Assembly (NCBI RefSeq): GCF_023913775.1
Contig: NZ_JAMXAX010000011.1
Location: 16,277-80,276 of the forward strand
Direction: 5' to 3'
Length of the DNA: 64,000 bases
DNA from: Acidovorax facilis
GTDB lineage: Bacteria; Pseudomonadota; Gammaproteobacteria; Burkholderiales; Burkholderiaceae_C
The position numbers were made by a program, and so were the translations under genes. Shown here one piece after another: positions 29,901 to 38,139 of this stretch. Numbering within the stretch: position 1 is the stretch's first letter; the number at the start of each line of letters is the position of its first letter. The notes beneath the pieces are model-generated. The model searched no databases. It was not told the origin of the DNA and was given only the letters and a program-made list of their open reading frames with translations.

Positions 29901-31571
29901 CTGCAAAAAGGCCAGTCTGTGATTTACACCGCCTACTCCGGTAATGAAATCACGGGCACCCACATACAGACCAACAAACCCGTGGCCGTCTTCGCAGGAG
30001 GGCAATGCGCCAACGTGCCTGTCAACGCCGGGTACTGTGACCATTTGTTCACCCAGTTGCCACCGGTGAAATACTGGTCTGCGGAATACGTGGCGCCCAA
30101 AACTGCCAACACGGGCGCTGCGGGCAACCTTGTCCGCATTGTGGCCAACACCGCTGCTACCCAAGTGCGGGTGAATGGAGCCCTGGTGGCCACTCTCAAC
30201 GCTGGGGAGTTTCATCAGGTGACTGATGCAGAGAGCCTCCACATCGTTGCCTCTGCGCCCGTGCTGGTGGGGCAGTTCCTGAAGGGGTCCACGATCACCA
30301 CCGGAGGGGTGCTGGGTGACCCCGCATTCACTTATGTGGGCGGCATCGACCAGACCCTCTCTGACTACGTTTTCACGGCGCCGACCAATCTGTCGCCTTA
30401 CAAAGAAAACTACCTGAACGTAGCGATTCCGACCTCTGCGCTGAACACCCTCCAGCTCAACGGTGTTGCGGTGAACGTTTCGGGCTTCACGCCCTTGGGT
30501 ACCAGTGGCTACAGCGTGGGCCATGTCGCGATCCCCACCGGCCCCGGGCGCATCAAGGCAGCCAAGCCGTTTCTGGCCACCATCGCAGGTTTCAGCCAGG
30601 ACGACAGCTATCTGACCATCATCGGTGCCAAGTACTCGGCGGGTGCATCACCCGACGATATCGTGGCGCGTGTCAGTGCCAGCACCGACAAGCCTTCATA
30701 CCCTGCAGACGCAGCAGTAGAGTTGGGAGCCTCAGTGCTCAACCTTGGCACGACACCAGCAGCGTTGTCGCTGGTGCTGCGCATCAACGACGCCACTGGG
30801 GTGGAGGTTGCCCGATTTGCGGCGCACGACCTGGGTGCAGTGGCTGCGGGCGCAACGGTGCCCCATGCACAGCCCTGGAATACCGCGCGCTACCCCGCTG
30901 GTACCTACACGCTGGTTGCCACGCTCCTGAACGCCCAGAGTGAGGTGGTGGATGTGGGCAGCACCCTGTTCACCATCATTGCCGACGCCGCGCAAGGCGC
31001 TGGCAAGGCCGCACTGACCGTGGCAGTGGACAGGGCCGAATACGCACCCAACGACCGCGTGCGCATTAGCAACCTGGCCCGCAACCTCACGGTGAATGCG
31101 CCGGTGGACAACGCACGTGTACGCATCACCGTGCGCAACCCGCAGAACGCTGTGGTCTACACCCACGTCCACGTGCTGGGCCAGTTGCAGGCCAACGGCC
31201 TTCGGTCCACAGACACCCAACAAACGCTCAAGACGGCGATGGAGGGCACCTACACGGTAGAGGCCGTACTCATCGGCAGCGGCAACAACCTCAAGGCCGC
31301 AACCACGCCGCCCACAAGCCAGGCCAAGGCCTATGACGTAGATGTGAGCCTGGCAACGGCCACCGCCACCTTTGTGGTGCGGGCCAACGCACCAGGCGGG
31401 CCCGGCACCCCTGGCGGCCCCGGCACGCCTGGCGTGGCCAACCCCATTCCTGTCAATCAGCCTTGGTTCCTGTGGCTCATTGGCGTGCTGCTGGCGGCCG
31501 CAGCTGCGCAGCCCCTGCTGGCTGGCGCCCGCCCATCCAGCCAGGCGCGCCAGCGCGGAGGTCTGCAATGA
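26997..31571 (+). CDS. Giant exported multidomain protein with IgGFc-binding-like domain
   Basis: A 1524-residue protein. Order: signal peptide (about 1-33); an alpha/alpha-toroid region with prenyltransferase-like repeats (about 115-280; PDGGFG, RPDGSW); six carboxypeptidase-regulatory-like beta modules (about 290-800; pattern GxVxD..PLAGVxV...TDAxGRYxF...GxxxL); an IgGFc-binding-N-terminal-like domain (about 805-1215; GTHIQTNKPVAVFAGG, CDHLFTQLPPVKYW); two macroglobulin/CARDB-like beta domains (about 1222-1460); a PGGPGTPGGPGTPG linker; and a C-terminal hydrophobic helix plus Arg-rich tail resembling IPTL/PEP-CTERM-type sorting signals. It overlaps the next gene by ATGA. Probably a cell-surface protein; ligand unknown. 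Confidence 0.75.
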   Translation: MRVAAASRATTAFSQWLCCAFVFLFSCSVWASDAAGVSWLQAQVQANGSLAQEGTSIAWPLQSRSETATTLKALAGSVAPQLLDAIESASDNTVEVLARKALAKQLSAVSTAHLAALVLHQNPDGGFGAAKGYASNAQDTAWALSALTASASVYGGQAGQAVTWLLGAQQSGGQWSLAPDGDALIPTALAIQALQPYRQTSAVASALSKARSWMLAERNGATAWGSSVRSAHALIAVLPGMTNAATVQVAVDALRASQRPDGSWDADLYTTALALRASVAASQPVTDPDLASLRGALVSDATGLPLAGVQVRLTSSALSSITDAQGRFEFLQLAAGTHKLAVDATGFLSLSADLGLLKGQQLDLGTIRLKALTVGNGSTVTIAGVAKFTNDGVSYQNATNATISVGNWTTQTNASGEYLLEGVAPGAVDIKASYSSYQAVEVSFSGVAGQQVRFDPVFRRSTAQSTLKVVVTSQGTGAAIAMASVSLNGLVRNTNAKGEAAFDAGVIAGDNTVTVSASGFDTRILTMNVQGHHTITLPVTLTAQSTPPSQTLLQGIVSDAATRLPLQGVTVAVDGTGRTATTDATGRYSIGGVPDIAGSRTVSMQKTGYQRFEQAITLVQNGTHQFDVPLHPSVDPQQPISVQATVADKATLQPIAGATLTLSGSNPHVVQTNAQGVAEISGLNAGATQVQVSAQGYDNVAFAVDLVAGTRYVLPVELTPKVLGQDRIHGVVLDAQSQRPLAGAKVVLAGVSLLETTSGADGRYEFANITPGRWNLAANAPGYQGSSSGFDIATSTVINLPLRPDLGLDANNTLRAVAVGHPNYPTTSAGPVGYLFIFGEQGTTGQVLSNDGAINYSFVIGASGVAELMVPNDQFLHEAGKVVDKALQVYASKGVSAYFLNREMYTTDMSYLLDATALGQEYRIVDWNYAYSVIQFSLTAVEDGTIATITPASSLTTGQPANVPFDVTLQKGQSVIYTAYSGNEITGTHIQTNKPVAVFAGGQCANVPVNAGYCDHLFTQLPPVKYWSAEYVAPKTANTGAAGNLVRIVANTAATQVRVNGALVATLNAGEFHQVTDAESLHIVASAPVLVGQFLKGSTITTGGVLGDPAFTYVGGIDQTLSDYVFTAPTNLSPYKENYLNVAIPTSALNTLQLNGVAVNVSGFTPLGTSGYSVGHVAIPTGPGRIKAAKPFLATIAGFSQDDSYLTIIGAKYSAGASPDDIVARVSASTDKPSYPADAAVELGASVLNLGTTPAALSLVLRINDATGVEVARFAAHDLGAVAAGATVPHAQPWNTARYPAGTYTLVATLLNAQSEVVDVGSTLFTIIADAAQGAGKAALTVAVDRAEYAPNDRVRISNLARNLTVNAPVDNARVRITVRNPQNAVVYTHVHVLGQLQANGLRSTDTQQTLKTAMEGTYTVEAVLIGSGNNLKAATTPPTSQAKAYDVDVSLATATATFVVRANAPGGPGTPGGPGTPGVANPIPVNQPWFLWLIGVLLAAAAAQPLLAGARPSSQARQRGGLQ

Positions 31572-34500
31572 AGTCGTTGCAACACCCCGCTGTCACCGCG
31601 ATCACCCCCCATTTGAGAGAGAAAGTCCCCATGCGCCCATCGCAGGCCCCCGAGCACGAGCACGCCCGCAGCCAACCCACTCAGCCAACCCTGCAGCACC
31701 GCCCGGTCGGCTGGTTCAAGCGTGCGGTCGTGTGGCTGCTCACCGCCTCGGTGCTCAACACCGTTGGGCTGCCGCTGGTGCACGCGCAAATGGCGCAGCG
31801 CAACCAGCTGGCGGCCCAGCAGCGCATGAAAAGCGGAGCGCCCTCCGAGCAATATGCCGACACCCTGGAGCAGTTGGTCAACGCACTGAACCCTGAATCC
31901 GGCCCCTCCGGCGTTGCGCCCAGTTTTTCCGACGTAGCGTCCAGCCTGCCCGGTGTGCAAACCCTGGACCGCCAGGCCCAGGCGCTGCAGCAAGAATGGC
32001 AAACCCTGCGCAACACCTGGCACACCGCAGGTGTGGAAGGCAGCGTGCTAGACCGCCAGCTCGCCCAGGAGGCCGTCTTTCGGGACAAACACGAGCAGCT
32101 GGTCAAGCGGATCGAGGCCGTGCAGGCCGGCGGCAGCGGCCAGGCCGCAGCCCTGCAGGTGCTCAAAGAGTTTGTGGACGCAGAAGCCCCCCGCAAAACC
32201 CACCTGCCCGTCAACCTGAACAAGCTGCCCTGGCTGGCAGAGCGTGCCCGCCCCCAAGCGCCCATCCAGGTGGATGCCTCCGAGGCAGACCAGCCAGCAG
32301 CTGCCGCCAAGGCCGCTACCCTGCAAAGCACCACCAAAGCCGCCAGCGCCCCCAGCGTTGCCGATCTGGCGCCCACTGTGGATGCCCCCCATACCGACGC
32401 CATCAAAAACCTGGCGCAAACCCTGGGCCACAACCCCCACAAGATCTACCAGTGGGTGCACGACAACATCTACTACGTGCCCACGCAAGGCAGCGTACAA
32501 GGCGCGCAAGACACGCTTGACAAAAAATCCGGCAACGCTGTTGACACCGCCAGCCTGCTTATTGCCCTGCTGCGCGCCAGCGGCATCCCCGCGCGGTACG
32601 TCACCGGCACTGTAGACATCCCCACCGCCCAGGCCCTCAACTGGGTGGGCGGCGCGCAGACCGTAGACGCAGCCCAACAAATCTGGGGCCAAGGCGGGGT
32701 CAACAACGTCGCCCTGGTCTCGGGCGCACAAACCAAAGCCCTGCGCATCGAACACACCTGGGTCGAAGCCCTCATCCAATACCAGCCCGGCCGAGGTATC
32801 CGCCACACGCCCGGTCAAAGCACGCCCGACACCTGGGTGCCCCTGGACGGCAGCTACAAGCAATACACCTTCCAAGAAGGCATGGACCTTCAAAGCGCCG
32901 TACCCCTGGACGCCCAGGCCCTGCTGAATGCAGCCCAGCAAGGCGCAGAAACCAACCAGGCTGAAGGCTGGGTGAGAAACCTCAACACCACAGCCCTGCA
33001 AAGCCAGCTCAGCAACTACCAGGCCCGCCTTAAAACCTACATCGACAGCCAAAACGCCGGTAAGAGCACAGTAGGCGACGTCCTGGGCACCCGGCAAGCC
33101 ACTATCGACCCCTTGCCCTACTTGGCAGGCACCTTGCCCTACAGCATCAAAACGCGCAGCCAAACCCACAGCGACCTGCCCGCCAGCAGCAAAGCGCAGT
33201 TCAAATACGAAATCTACGCAGACGCCCGCAGCGCCGCCTGGGGCGACAGCCCCCTGCTGAGCTGGCAAACCCCCACCGCCGCCATTGCCGGTAAAAAGAT
33301 CACCCTCGCTTGGGTGGCAGCCAGCGCTGCCGACGAAGCCGCCATCGCAGCCCTCATCCCCAAGCCATCCCCCGGCCAACAGCTAGACCCCAGCCAACTG
33401 CCCAGAGGCCTGCCCAGCAGCATCAGCCTCAAGCCCCAAATCTCGGTAGACGGCACTGTGGTAGCCACCGGCCCCGGCATGCGTGCAGGCAGCGAACCCG
33501 TAGGTCAAGGCGGTTTTACCCGCTATGGGCAACAAGACTGGGATGAAACCCAAGACCAGCTCATCGCAGGCCAGCAAACAGCCCTTGGCGTGAGCATCCA
33601 GGGCATCAGCCAAGCCCAACTGGAAGCGCTGAGAGCCCGGATGAAGGTGAACAAGCAGAAGCTTGAACAAGCGCAGGCCGCTCCTGAAGCGCAGCGGGCG
33701 GCCATCTTGCAAGGCATTACTGGCGAAAATTTGACGGGGGATCTGCTGACAGGAACGATGTGGAGTTACTTCGCCAGCCTGCAGAGCCACGGCGCCATCG
33801 CCAGCGCCCAGGCCCAAATGATCGACCGGCCCGCCTTGAGCTACGGCCTGTTCCACGCCCAGGTAAGGCCGAACAAGCTGTATGGCATCGTGACCACGGG
33901 CATTACCTTCCAAGGGCTGAACATGGACATCGGGCACCTGCGGCACACCCGGTGGGTCAAGAATGACGATCCCCAGGCGGCGATCAACGCCAAACCGGAA
34001 CTCACCGCAAACGGCAAAACTGCAGCGCAAAACCGGTGGATTGCGTACAACAAGCTGCGGGGGCAATACAGCAGCGCTATGGAGCACGCGGTGCCCGAGC
34101 AGCTGTGGGTGGACAAAAGTCAATGCCGGTACACGGATGAGCAAGGGCAAATCAGCAACCCCACGCTGGCGGAATGCGCGCAAGGGATCAGCGCAGTGAA
34201 TGCCATTGCAATCGCCCAAGCTGCAGGCCAGCGCATCTACACCATCAACCAAAGCAACGCAGCTACTGCCTTGCCCAGACTGCCGCTTGGCGGCACAGTG
34301 GGACAGGAGATTACTTCGGCTGTCCAGGCAGGCAAGGAAGTGACATTCCATGAACGTGCGATTAACGCGCATGGATTTTCGGGGTACGGGTATGTGATAA
34401 CGGACCCGGAAACGGGAGCTGGGGCCTACATGATCGAGGGCAGGGGTAATGGTGGGTGGATGGATTTGGTGAACTGGGTGAAAGATAATCCAGGGTGGTC

Positions 34501-34810
34501 CGCAATTGCTGCCTTGGTCTTGGGAATAGTGGCAGGGATTGGAGGGTGGCTTGGTGCAATTCTGTTGTTGATGTCTTTTGTTATTTCTGCTATTTCTATC
34601 TACCACGACATGATGGCGATCGCGAATGCGGAATGTGGTGTCCTTGGCTTGCAAGCATTGTTTGGGGCGCTAACTGCTATTGTGTTCGGGATCGGTCTGC
34701 TTGGAGGTGCGGTGGGTGCTGCGATTGCATTGGCAATAGCTGGATATCTCATTTCGGCTCTTTATGCTGATGTCGCCGGTGCTATTAAAAGAATACCTGG
34801 TGTCTGCTGA
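31568..34810 (+). CDS. Transglutaminase-fold exported protein with variable hydrophobic C-terminus
   Basis: A 1080-residue protein whose start overlaps the upstream stop (ATGA). A basic N-region precedes one hydrophobic segment (about 47-72, ending LVHAQ), likely a long signal peptide. Residues about 270-440 form a transglutaminase-like core: LLIALLRASGIPARYVTGTV, H396 in IEHTWVEA, D427 in VPLDGSYK. The usual catalytic cysteine position holds alanine (G322-N-A324-V-D). A conserved segment near residue 784 (GLNMDIGHLRHTRWV) and GYGYVITDPETGAGAYMI near 940 lead into an AT-richer C-terminus with about four hydrophobic stretches (970-1075). This looks like a polymorphic-toxin carrier; function is inferred, not shown. 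Confidence 0.7.
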   Translation: MKSLQHPAVTAITPHLREKVPMRPSQAPEHEHARSQPTQPTLQHRPVGWFKRAVVWLLTASVLNTVGLPLVHAQMAQRNQLAAQQRMKSGAPSEQYADTLEQLVNALNPESGPSGVAPSFSDVASSLPGVQTLDRQAQALQQEWQTLRNTWHTAGVEGSVLDRQLAQEAVFRDKHEQLVKRIEAVQAGGSGQAAALQVLKEFVDAEAPRKTHLPVNLNKLPWLAERARPQAPIQVDASEADQPAAAAKAATLQSTTKAASAPSVADLAPTVDAPHTDAIKNLAQTLGHNPHKIYQWVHDNIYYVPTQGSVQGAQDTLDKKSGNAVDTASLLIALLRASGIPARYVTGTVDIPTAQALNWVGGAQTVDAAQQIWGQGGVNNVALVSGAQTKALRIEHTWVEALIQYQPGRGIRHTPGQSTPDTWVPLDGSYKQYTFQEGMDLQSAVPLDAQALLNAAQQGAETNQAEGWVRNLNTTALQSQLSNYQARLKTYIDSQNAGKSTVGDVLGTRQATIDPLPYLAGTLPYSIKTRSQTHSDLPASSKAQFKYEIYADARSAAWGDSPLLSWQTPTAAIAGKKITLAWVAASAADEAAIAALIPKPSPGQQLDPSQLPRGLPSSISLKPQISVDGTVVATGPGMRAGSEPVGQGGFTRYGQQDWDETQDQLIAGQQTALGVSIQGISQAQLEALRARMKVNKQKLEQAQAAPEAQRAAILQGITGENLTGDLLTGTMWSYFASLQSHGAIASAQAQMIDRPALSYGLFHAQVRPNKLYGIVTTGITFQGLNMDIGHLRHTRWVKNDDPQAAINAKPELTANGKTAAQNRWIAYNKLRGQYSSAMEHAVPEQLWVDKSQCRYTDEQGQISNPTLAECAQGISAVNAIAIAQAAGQRIYTINQSNAATALPRLPLGGTVGQEITSAVQAGKEVTFHERAINAHGFSGYGYVITDPETGAGAYMIEGRGNGGWMDLVNWVKDNPGWSAIAALVLGIVAGIGGWLGAILLLMSFVISAISIYHDMMAIANAECGVLGLQALFGALTAIVFGIGLLGGAVGAAIALAIAGYLISALYADVAGAIKRIPGVC

Positions 34811-35193
34811 TGATAGTTTTATCGATGATAATATGGATTTTGAATTGTGCCTATGTTTGGTATTTCAATCTCTATGATTTTGCATATTATTTAATTACGG
34901 CTTTTGTGTTCTTTGTGCCATGTGTTGATTTGCTTGAAATAGTCGGAAGGGCCTTGGGGAAGGGCGGAATGAGGAAAATGTGGGCCATAAATGGATTGGG
35001 TCTGATCTTCGGATTGTGGATATCCTCAGGAATTGCGTTGACATCCTTCAGAATTACTGAGAATGCATATTTTTTTGACATGATTTATCTGCCGTGGGCG
35101 CTTGGATTTTTCATTGCCTTTTATTTTGTTGTGAATTTCTTTCTATTTTCTCGAAAATTGGTGTTGTGGAGTCGCAAAGGATGGCCTGCATAA
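34810..35193 (+). CDS. Small four-helix membrane protein, candidate immunity protein
   Basis: A 127-residue protein with four clear hydrophobic segments (about 2-22, 24-46, 57-78 and 92-115). Its ATG overlaps the preceding stop as TGATG, implying coupled translation. The gene and the end of the previous one are much richer in AT than the rest of the window. I do not recognise a family. The pairing with a carrier protein ending in a hydrophobic variable domain resembles pore-forming toxin and multi-span immunity pairs such as colicins. An ordinary partner membrane subunit is an alternative. Confidence 0.65.
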   Translation: MIVLSMIIWILNCAYVWYFNLYDFAYYLITAFVFFVPCVDLLEIVGRALGKGGMRKMWAINGLGLIFGLWISSGIALTSFRITENAYFFDMIYLPWALGFFIAFYFVVNFFLFSRKLVLWSRKGWPA

Positions 35194-35350
35194 CTCCATG
35201 CGGTCTGTGATGGAGTGGGCTCGGGCGGTTTACACCACCTCCGGCTCGCGAGGGTTATGCAGGCCGTCCTAAAAAGTTCTTCAAACACCGCGTCGTGACC
35301 ATCGGCTTCAGCCTCCAAGATCAGCTTCAAAAGTACTTTGAGCAGGCTCT

Positions 35351-35432
35351 CAGGGCCTGAACATGGACATCGGGCACCTGCGGCATACCCACTGGGTGAG
35401 AAATGACGATCTACAGGCAGCGATCAACGCCA
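35351..35432 (+). repeat. Displaced 82-bp copy of the transglutaminase-gene segment
   Basis: About 87% identical by eye (11 mismatches) to 33911-33992, which encodes GLNMDIGHLRHTRWVKNDD in the large gene. The copy would read GLNMDIGHLRHTHWVRNDD but has no gene around it and ends at the stop of the ATPase gene. The 157 bases before it, from 35194, hold no gene I can support. It looks like a remnant of a recombined or duplicated 3' cassette. Confidence 0.85.
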
Positions 35433-35433
35433 T

Positions 35434-38139
35434 TCACGCAGCAGGCTCATCCATCGCGCTGCCATCCGACTCTGCCGCAGTGCGCCGCGCCTGCAGGCCT
35501 CGGCGCCAGGCCTTTTCAATCTCTACCACCACCAGCACCACCAGCGCGGCGCCAATGCACAGCGCCAGCTCGCCCAGGCTCAGCGGCTCCGTGCGGAAGA
35601 TGGGGTTGAGCCAGGGCACGTAGATGGTTGCCATCTGCAGCGCAAAGGTGAGCAGCACGGCGCCCAGCAGCGGGCGGTTGCTCAGCAGGCCCAGGCGCCA
35701 GATGGGTTCGGATTCGGAGCGGATGGCGATCACGTGCGCCATTTGCGCCAGCGTGAGCACGGTGAACACCATGGTCTGCCAGTGCGCGTGGCCGGTGTGC
35801 AGTGCCCAGGCCTGCACCGCCAGGCACAGCCCACCAATGAGCAGGCCCACGCCCAATATGTGCTGCCACATACCGTGGGCAAACAGGCTTTCGCGCGGTG
35901 CTCGGGGTGGGCGCTGCATGATGCCGCGTGCGGCCGGTTCGGCGGCCAGCGCCAGGCCGGGCAGGCCGTCTGTGACGAGGTTGACCCACAGGATGTGGAT
36001 GGGCAGCAAAGGGATGGGCAGCAGCAACAGCGGCGCGAGGAAGATGGTCCAGATCTCGCCCGAGTTGCCCGTCATCGCGTAGCGCACAAACTTGCGGATG
36101 TTGTCGTAGATGCGGCGGCCTTCGCGCACCGCCGCGACGATGGTGGCGAAGTTGTCGTCTAGCAGCACCAGGCTGGATGCCTCGCGCGCCACGTCGGTGC
36201 CGCCCTGGCCCATGGCTATACCGATGTCGGCGCGCTTGAGCGCAGGGGCGTCGTTCACGCCGTCGCCTGTCATGGCCACGAAGTGGCCCTGGGCCTGCAG
36301 CGCTTCGACGATGCGGATCTTCTGCGCCGGGTCCACGCGGGCGTAGACCTGCACTTGTTCCACGCGGGCGCGCAGTGCGGCATCGTCCAGCGTGGCCAGG
36401 TCGGCACCAGTCAGCACGGGCGCATCGGTGCTGCGCACAATGCCCAGGCGGTGCGCAATGGCACGTGCGGTGGCGGGGTGGTCGCCCGTGATCATTACGG
36501 GCGTGATGCCCGCGCTGATGCAGTCGCGCACTGCGGCCTGGGCCTCGGCGCGGGGTGGGTCGATGAGGGCGATCAGGCCCAGCAGCTCCAGCTGGTTTTC
36601 GACCGCGTCGATGTCGTTGGTGTCGGGCAGGCGGGCGTGGCTGCGGCGGGCGAGGGCCAGCACCCGCAGGCCCTGGGCGGCCAGTTGCTGGGCAGTGGCG
36701 AGGACCTTGGCGGTGTCCAGTGCGGCAGCGCCTTCTGGCGTCCAGTGGGCGGTGCAGCGGGGTAAGACTGATTCTGGCGCGCCCTTGGTGTAGGCCACAA
36801 AACCATCGGCAGCGCGGTGGAAGGTGGTCATGCGCTTGCGGTCCGAGTCAAAGGGCTGCTCTTGCATGCGGGGGCTGCTCACATCTAGCTGGGCCTTGTC
36901 CTGTCCGCCCGCATGGGCGGCCAGCACCAGCGCGGTTTCGGTGGGGTCGCCCTGCCAGCGGGTGCCGAACTGGCCCTCTTCGTTCTGCGCCTGGAGCGTG
37001 GCGTCGTTGCACAGCGCTGCGGCGCGCAGGGCCTCGGCATGGGCGGGGCCGGGCAGGGGGTCACCGGGCACCCAGCGCACACCGTGGGCCATCAGCAGCT
37101 CGGCGTGCATGCGGTTTTGCGTGAGGGTGCCGGTCTTGTCCGAGCAGATGGTGGTGACCGAGCCCAGGGTCTCCACCGAAGGCAGGCGCCGCACCAGCGC
37201 ATGCACGGCCACCATGCGGCGTGCGCCCAGGGCCAGGAGCACGGTGACCACCGCAGGCAGTGCCTCGGGGATGGCGGCCACGGCCAGACTGATGGCGGTG
37301 AGGGCCATGAGCAGCGGCGCCTCGCCGCGCAGCACGCCGACCACAAAGATCACCGCGCAGATGCCCAGCACCGCGATCGCCAAGCGCTTGCCAAAGGCCG
37401 CCAGGCGCAGTTGCAGCGGCGTGCTGCGGTCGCCGGTGTCGAGCAGCGTGGCCACCTTGCCCAGCTCGGTGTGCATGCCGGTGGCCACCACCAGGCCGCG
37501 TGCCCGGCCATGCGTGGCCGTGGTGCCCTTGAAGGCCATGTTGGTGCGGTCGCCCAGCGCGCCCACATCCTCGGCGGCCAGGGCCTCCGTCTGCTTGGCT
37601 ACGGTGAGGGACTCGCCCGTGAGGGCCGATTCATCCACCTGCAGCTGCGCAATCTCGATCAGCCGCAGGTCGGCCGGAATCTGGTTGCCCGCCTCCAGTA
37701 GCACGATGTCACCCGGCACCAGCGCCGTGGCGGGCACCACTTGCACGGCTCCGCTGCGCAGCACCGTGGCGTGCGCCGCCGCCAGCTGGCGCAGCGCGGC
37801 CATGGCCTGGTCGGCGCGCCATGCCTGAACAAAGCCGATGACGGCATTGAGCACCACGATCACCAGGATGACCAACGTGTCGGTGACCTCCCCCACCAGG
37901 CCCGAGATGACGGCCGCACCCAGCAACACCAGCACCATGAAGTCCTTGAACTGGTCGGCCAGCAGATGCCACCAGGGGCGGTCTTGCCCCGCCGCCAGCT
38001 CATTGGCGCCGTGGGTGGCGCTGCGGCGCAGGGCTTCGTCGGGGCGCAGGCCCGCGTCAGGGTCAACGGCGTGCTCGCGTGCCACGTCTATGGCATCGCG
38101 CAGATGAGGATGGGGGTGTTTCACGGCATCAGTTTCCAT
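35434..38139 (-). CDS. P-type cation-transporting ATPase (P2-like, calcium type)
   Basis: A 901-residue membrane pump. Motifs in order: N-terminal cation ATPase domain, TGES actuator motif (ALTGESLTV), transmembrane PEALPAVVT with the cation-site Glu, phosphorylation site CSDKTGTLTQ, nucleotide-binding domain, and hinge MTGDGVNDAPALKRADIGIAMG. About ten membrane segments are visible with the long C-terminal domain of the PMCA/SERCA/MgtA-like group. ATG 38139 lies inside the upstream exchanger gene (11-base overlap). The pairing with a calcium/sodium exchanger supports calcium or another divalent cation as substrate, but this is inferred. Confidence 0.9.
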   Translation of the reverse strand: METDAVKHPHPHLRDAIDVAREHAVDPDAGLRPDEALRRSATHGANELAAGQDRPWWHLLADQFKDFMVLVLLGAAVISGLVGEVTDTLVILVIVVLNAVIGFVQAWRADQAMAALRQLAAAHATVLRSGAVQVVPATALVPGDIVLLEAGNQIPADLRLIEIAQLQVDESALTGESLTVAKQTEALAAEDVGALGDRTNMAFKGTTATHGRARGLVVATGMHTELGKVATLLDTGDRSTPLQLRLAAFGKRLAIAVLGICAVIFVVGVLRGEAPLLMALTAISLAVAAIPEALPAVVTVLLALGARRMVAVHALVRRLPSVETLGSVTTICSDKTGTLTQNRMHAELLMAHGVRWVPGDPLPGPAHAEALRAAALCNDATLQAQNEEGQFGTRWQGDPTETALVLAAHAGGQDKAQLDVSSPRMQEQPFDSDRKRMTTFHRAADGFVAYTKGAPESVLPRCTAHWTPEGAAALDTAKVLATAQQLAAQGLRVLALARRSHARLPDTNDIDAVENQLELLGLIALIDPPRAEAQAAVRDCISAGITPVMITGDHPATARAIAHRLGIVRSTDAPVLTGADLATLDDAALRARVEQVQVYARVDPAQKIRIVEALQAQGHFVAMTGDGVNDAPALKRADIGIAMGQGGTDVAREASSLVLLDDNFATIVAAVREGRRIYDNIRKFVRYAMTGNSGEIWTIFLAPLLLLPIPLLPIHILWVNLVTDGLPGLALAAEPAARGIMQRPPRAPRESLFAHGMWQHILGVGLLIGGLCLAVQAWALHTGHAHWQTMVFTVLTLAQMAHVIAIRSESEPIWRLGLLSNRPLLGAVLLTFALQMATIYVPWLNPIFRTEPLSLGELALCIGAALVVLVVVEIEKAWRRGLQARRTAAESDGSAMDEPAA

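Noticed and set aside
35121..35330. Minus-strand frame behind the small membrane gene, possible transposase remnant
   Set aside because: A short stretch (LLKLILEAEADGHD) vaguely recalls transposase N-termini but is too short and unsupported.
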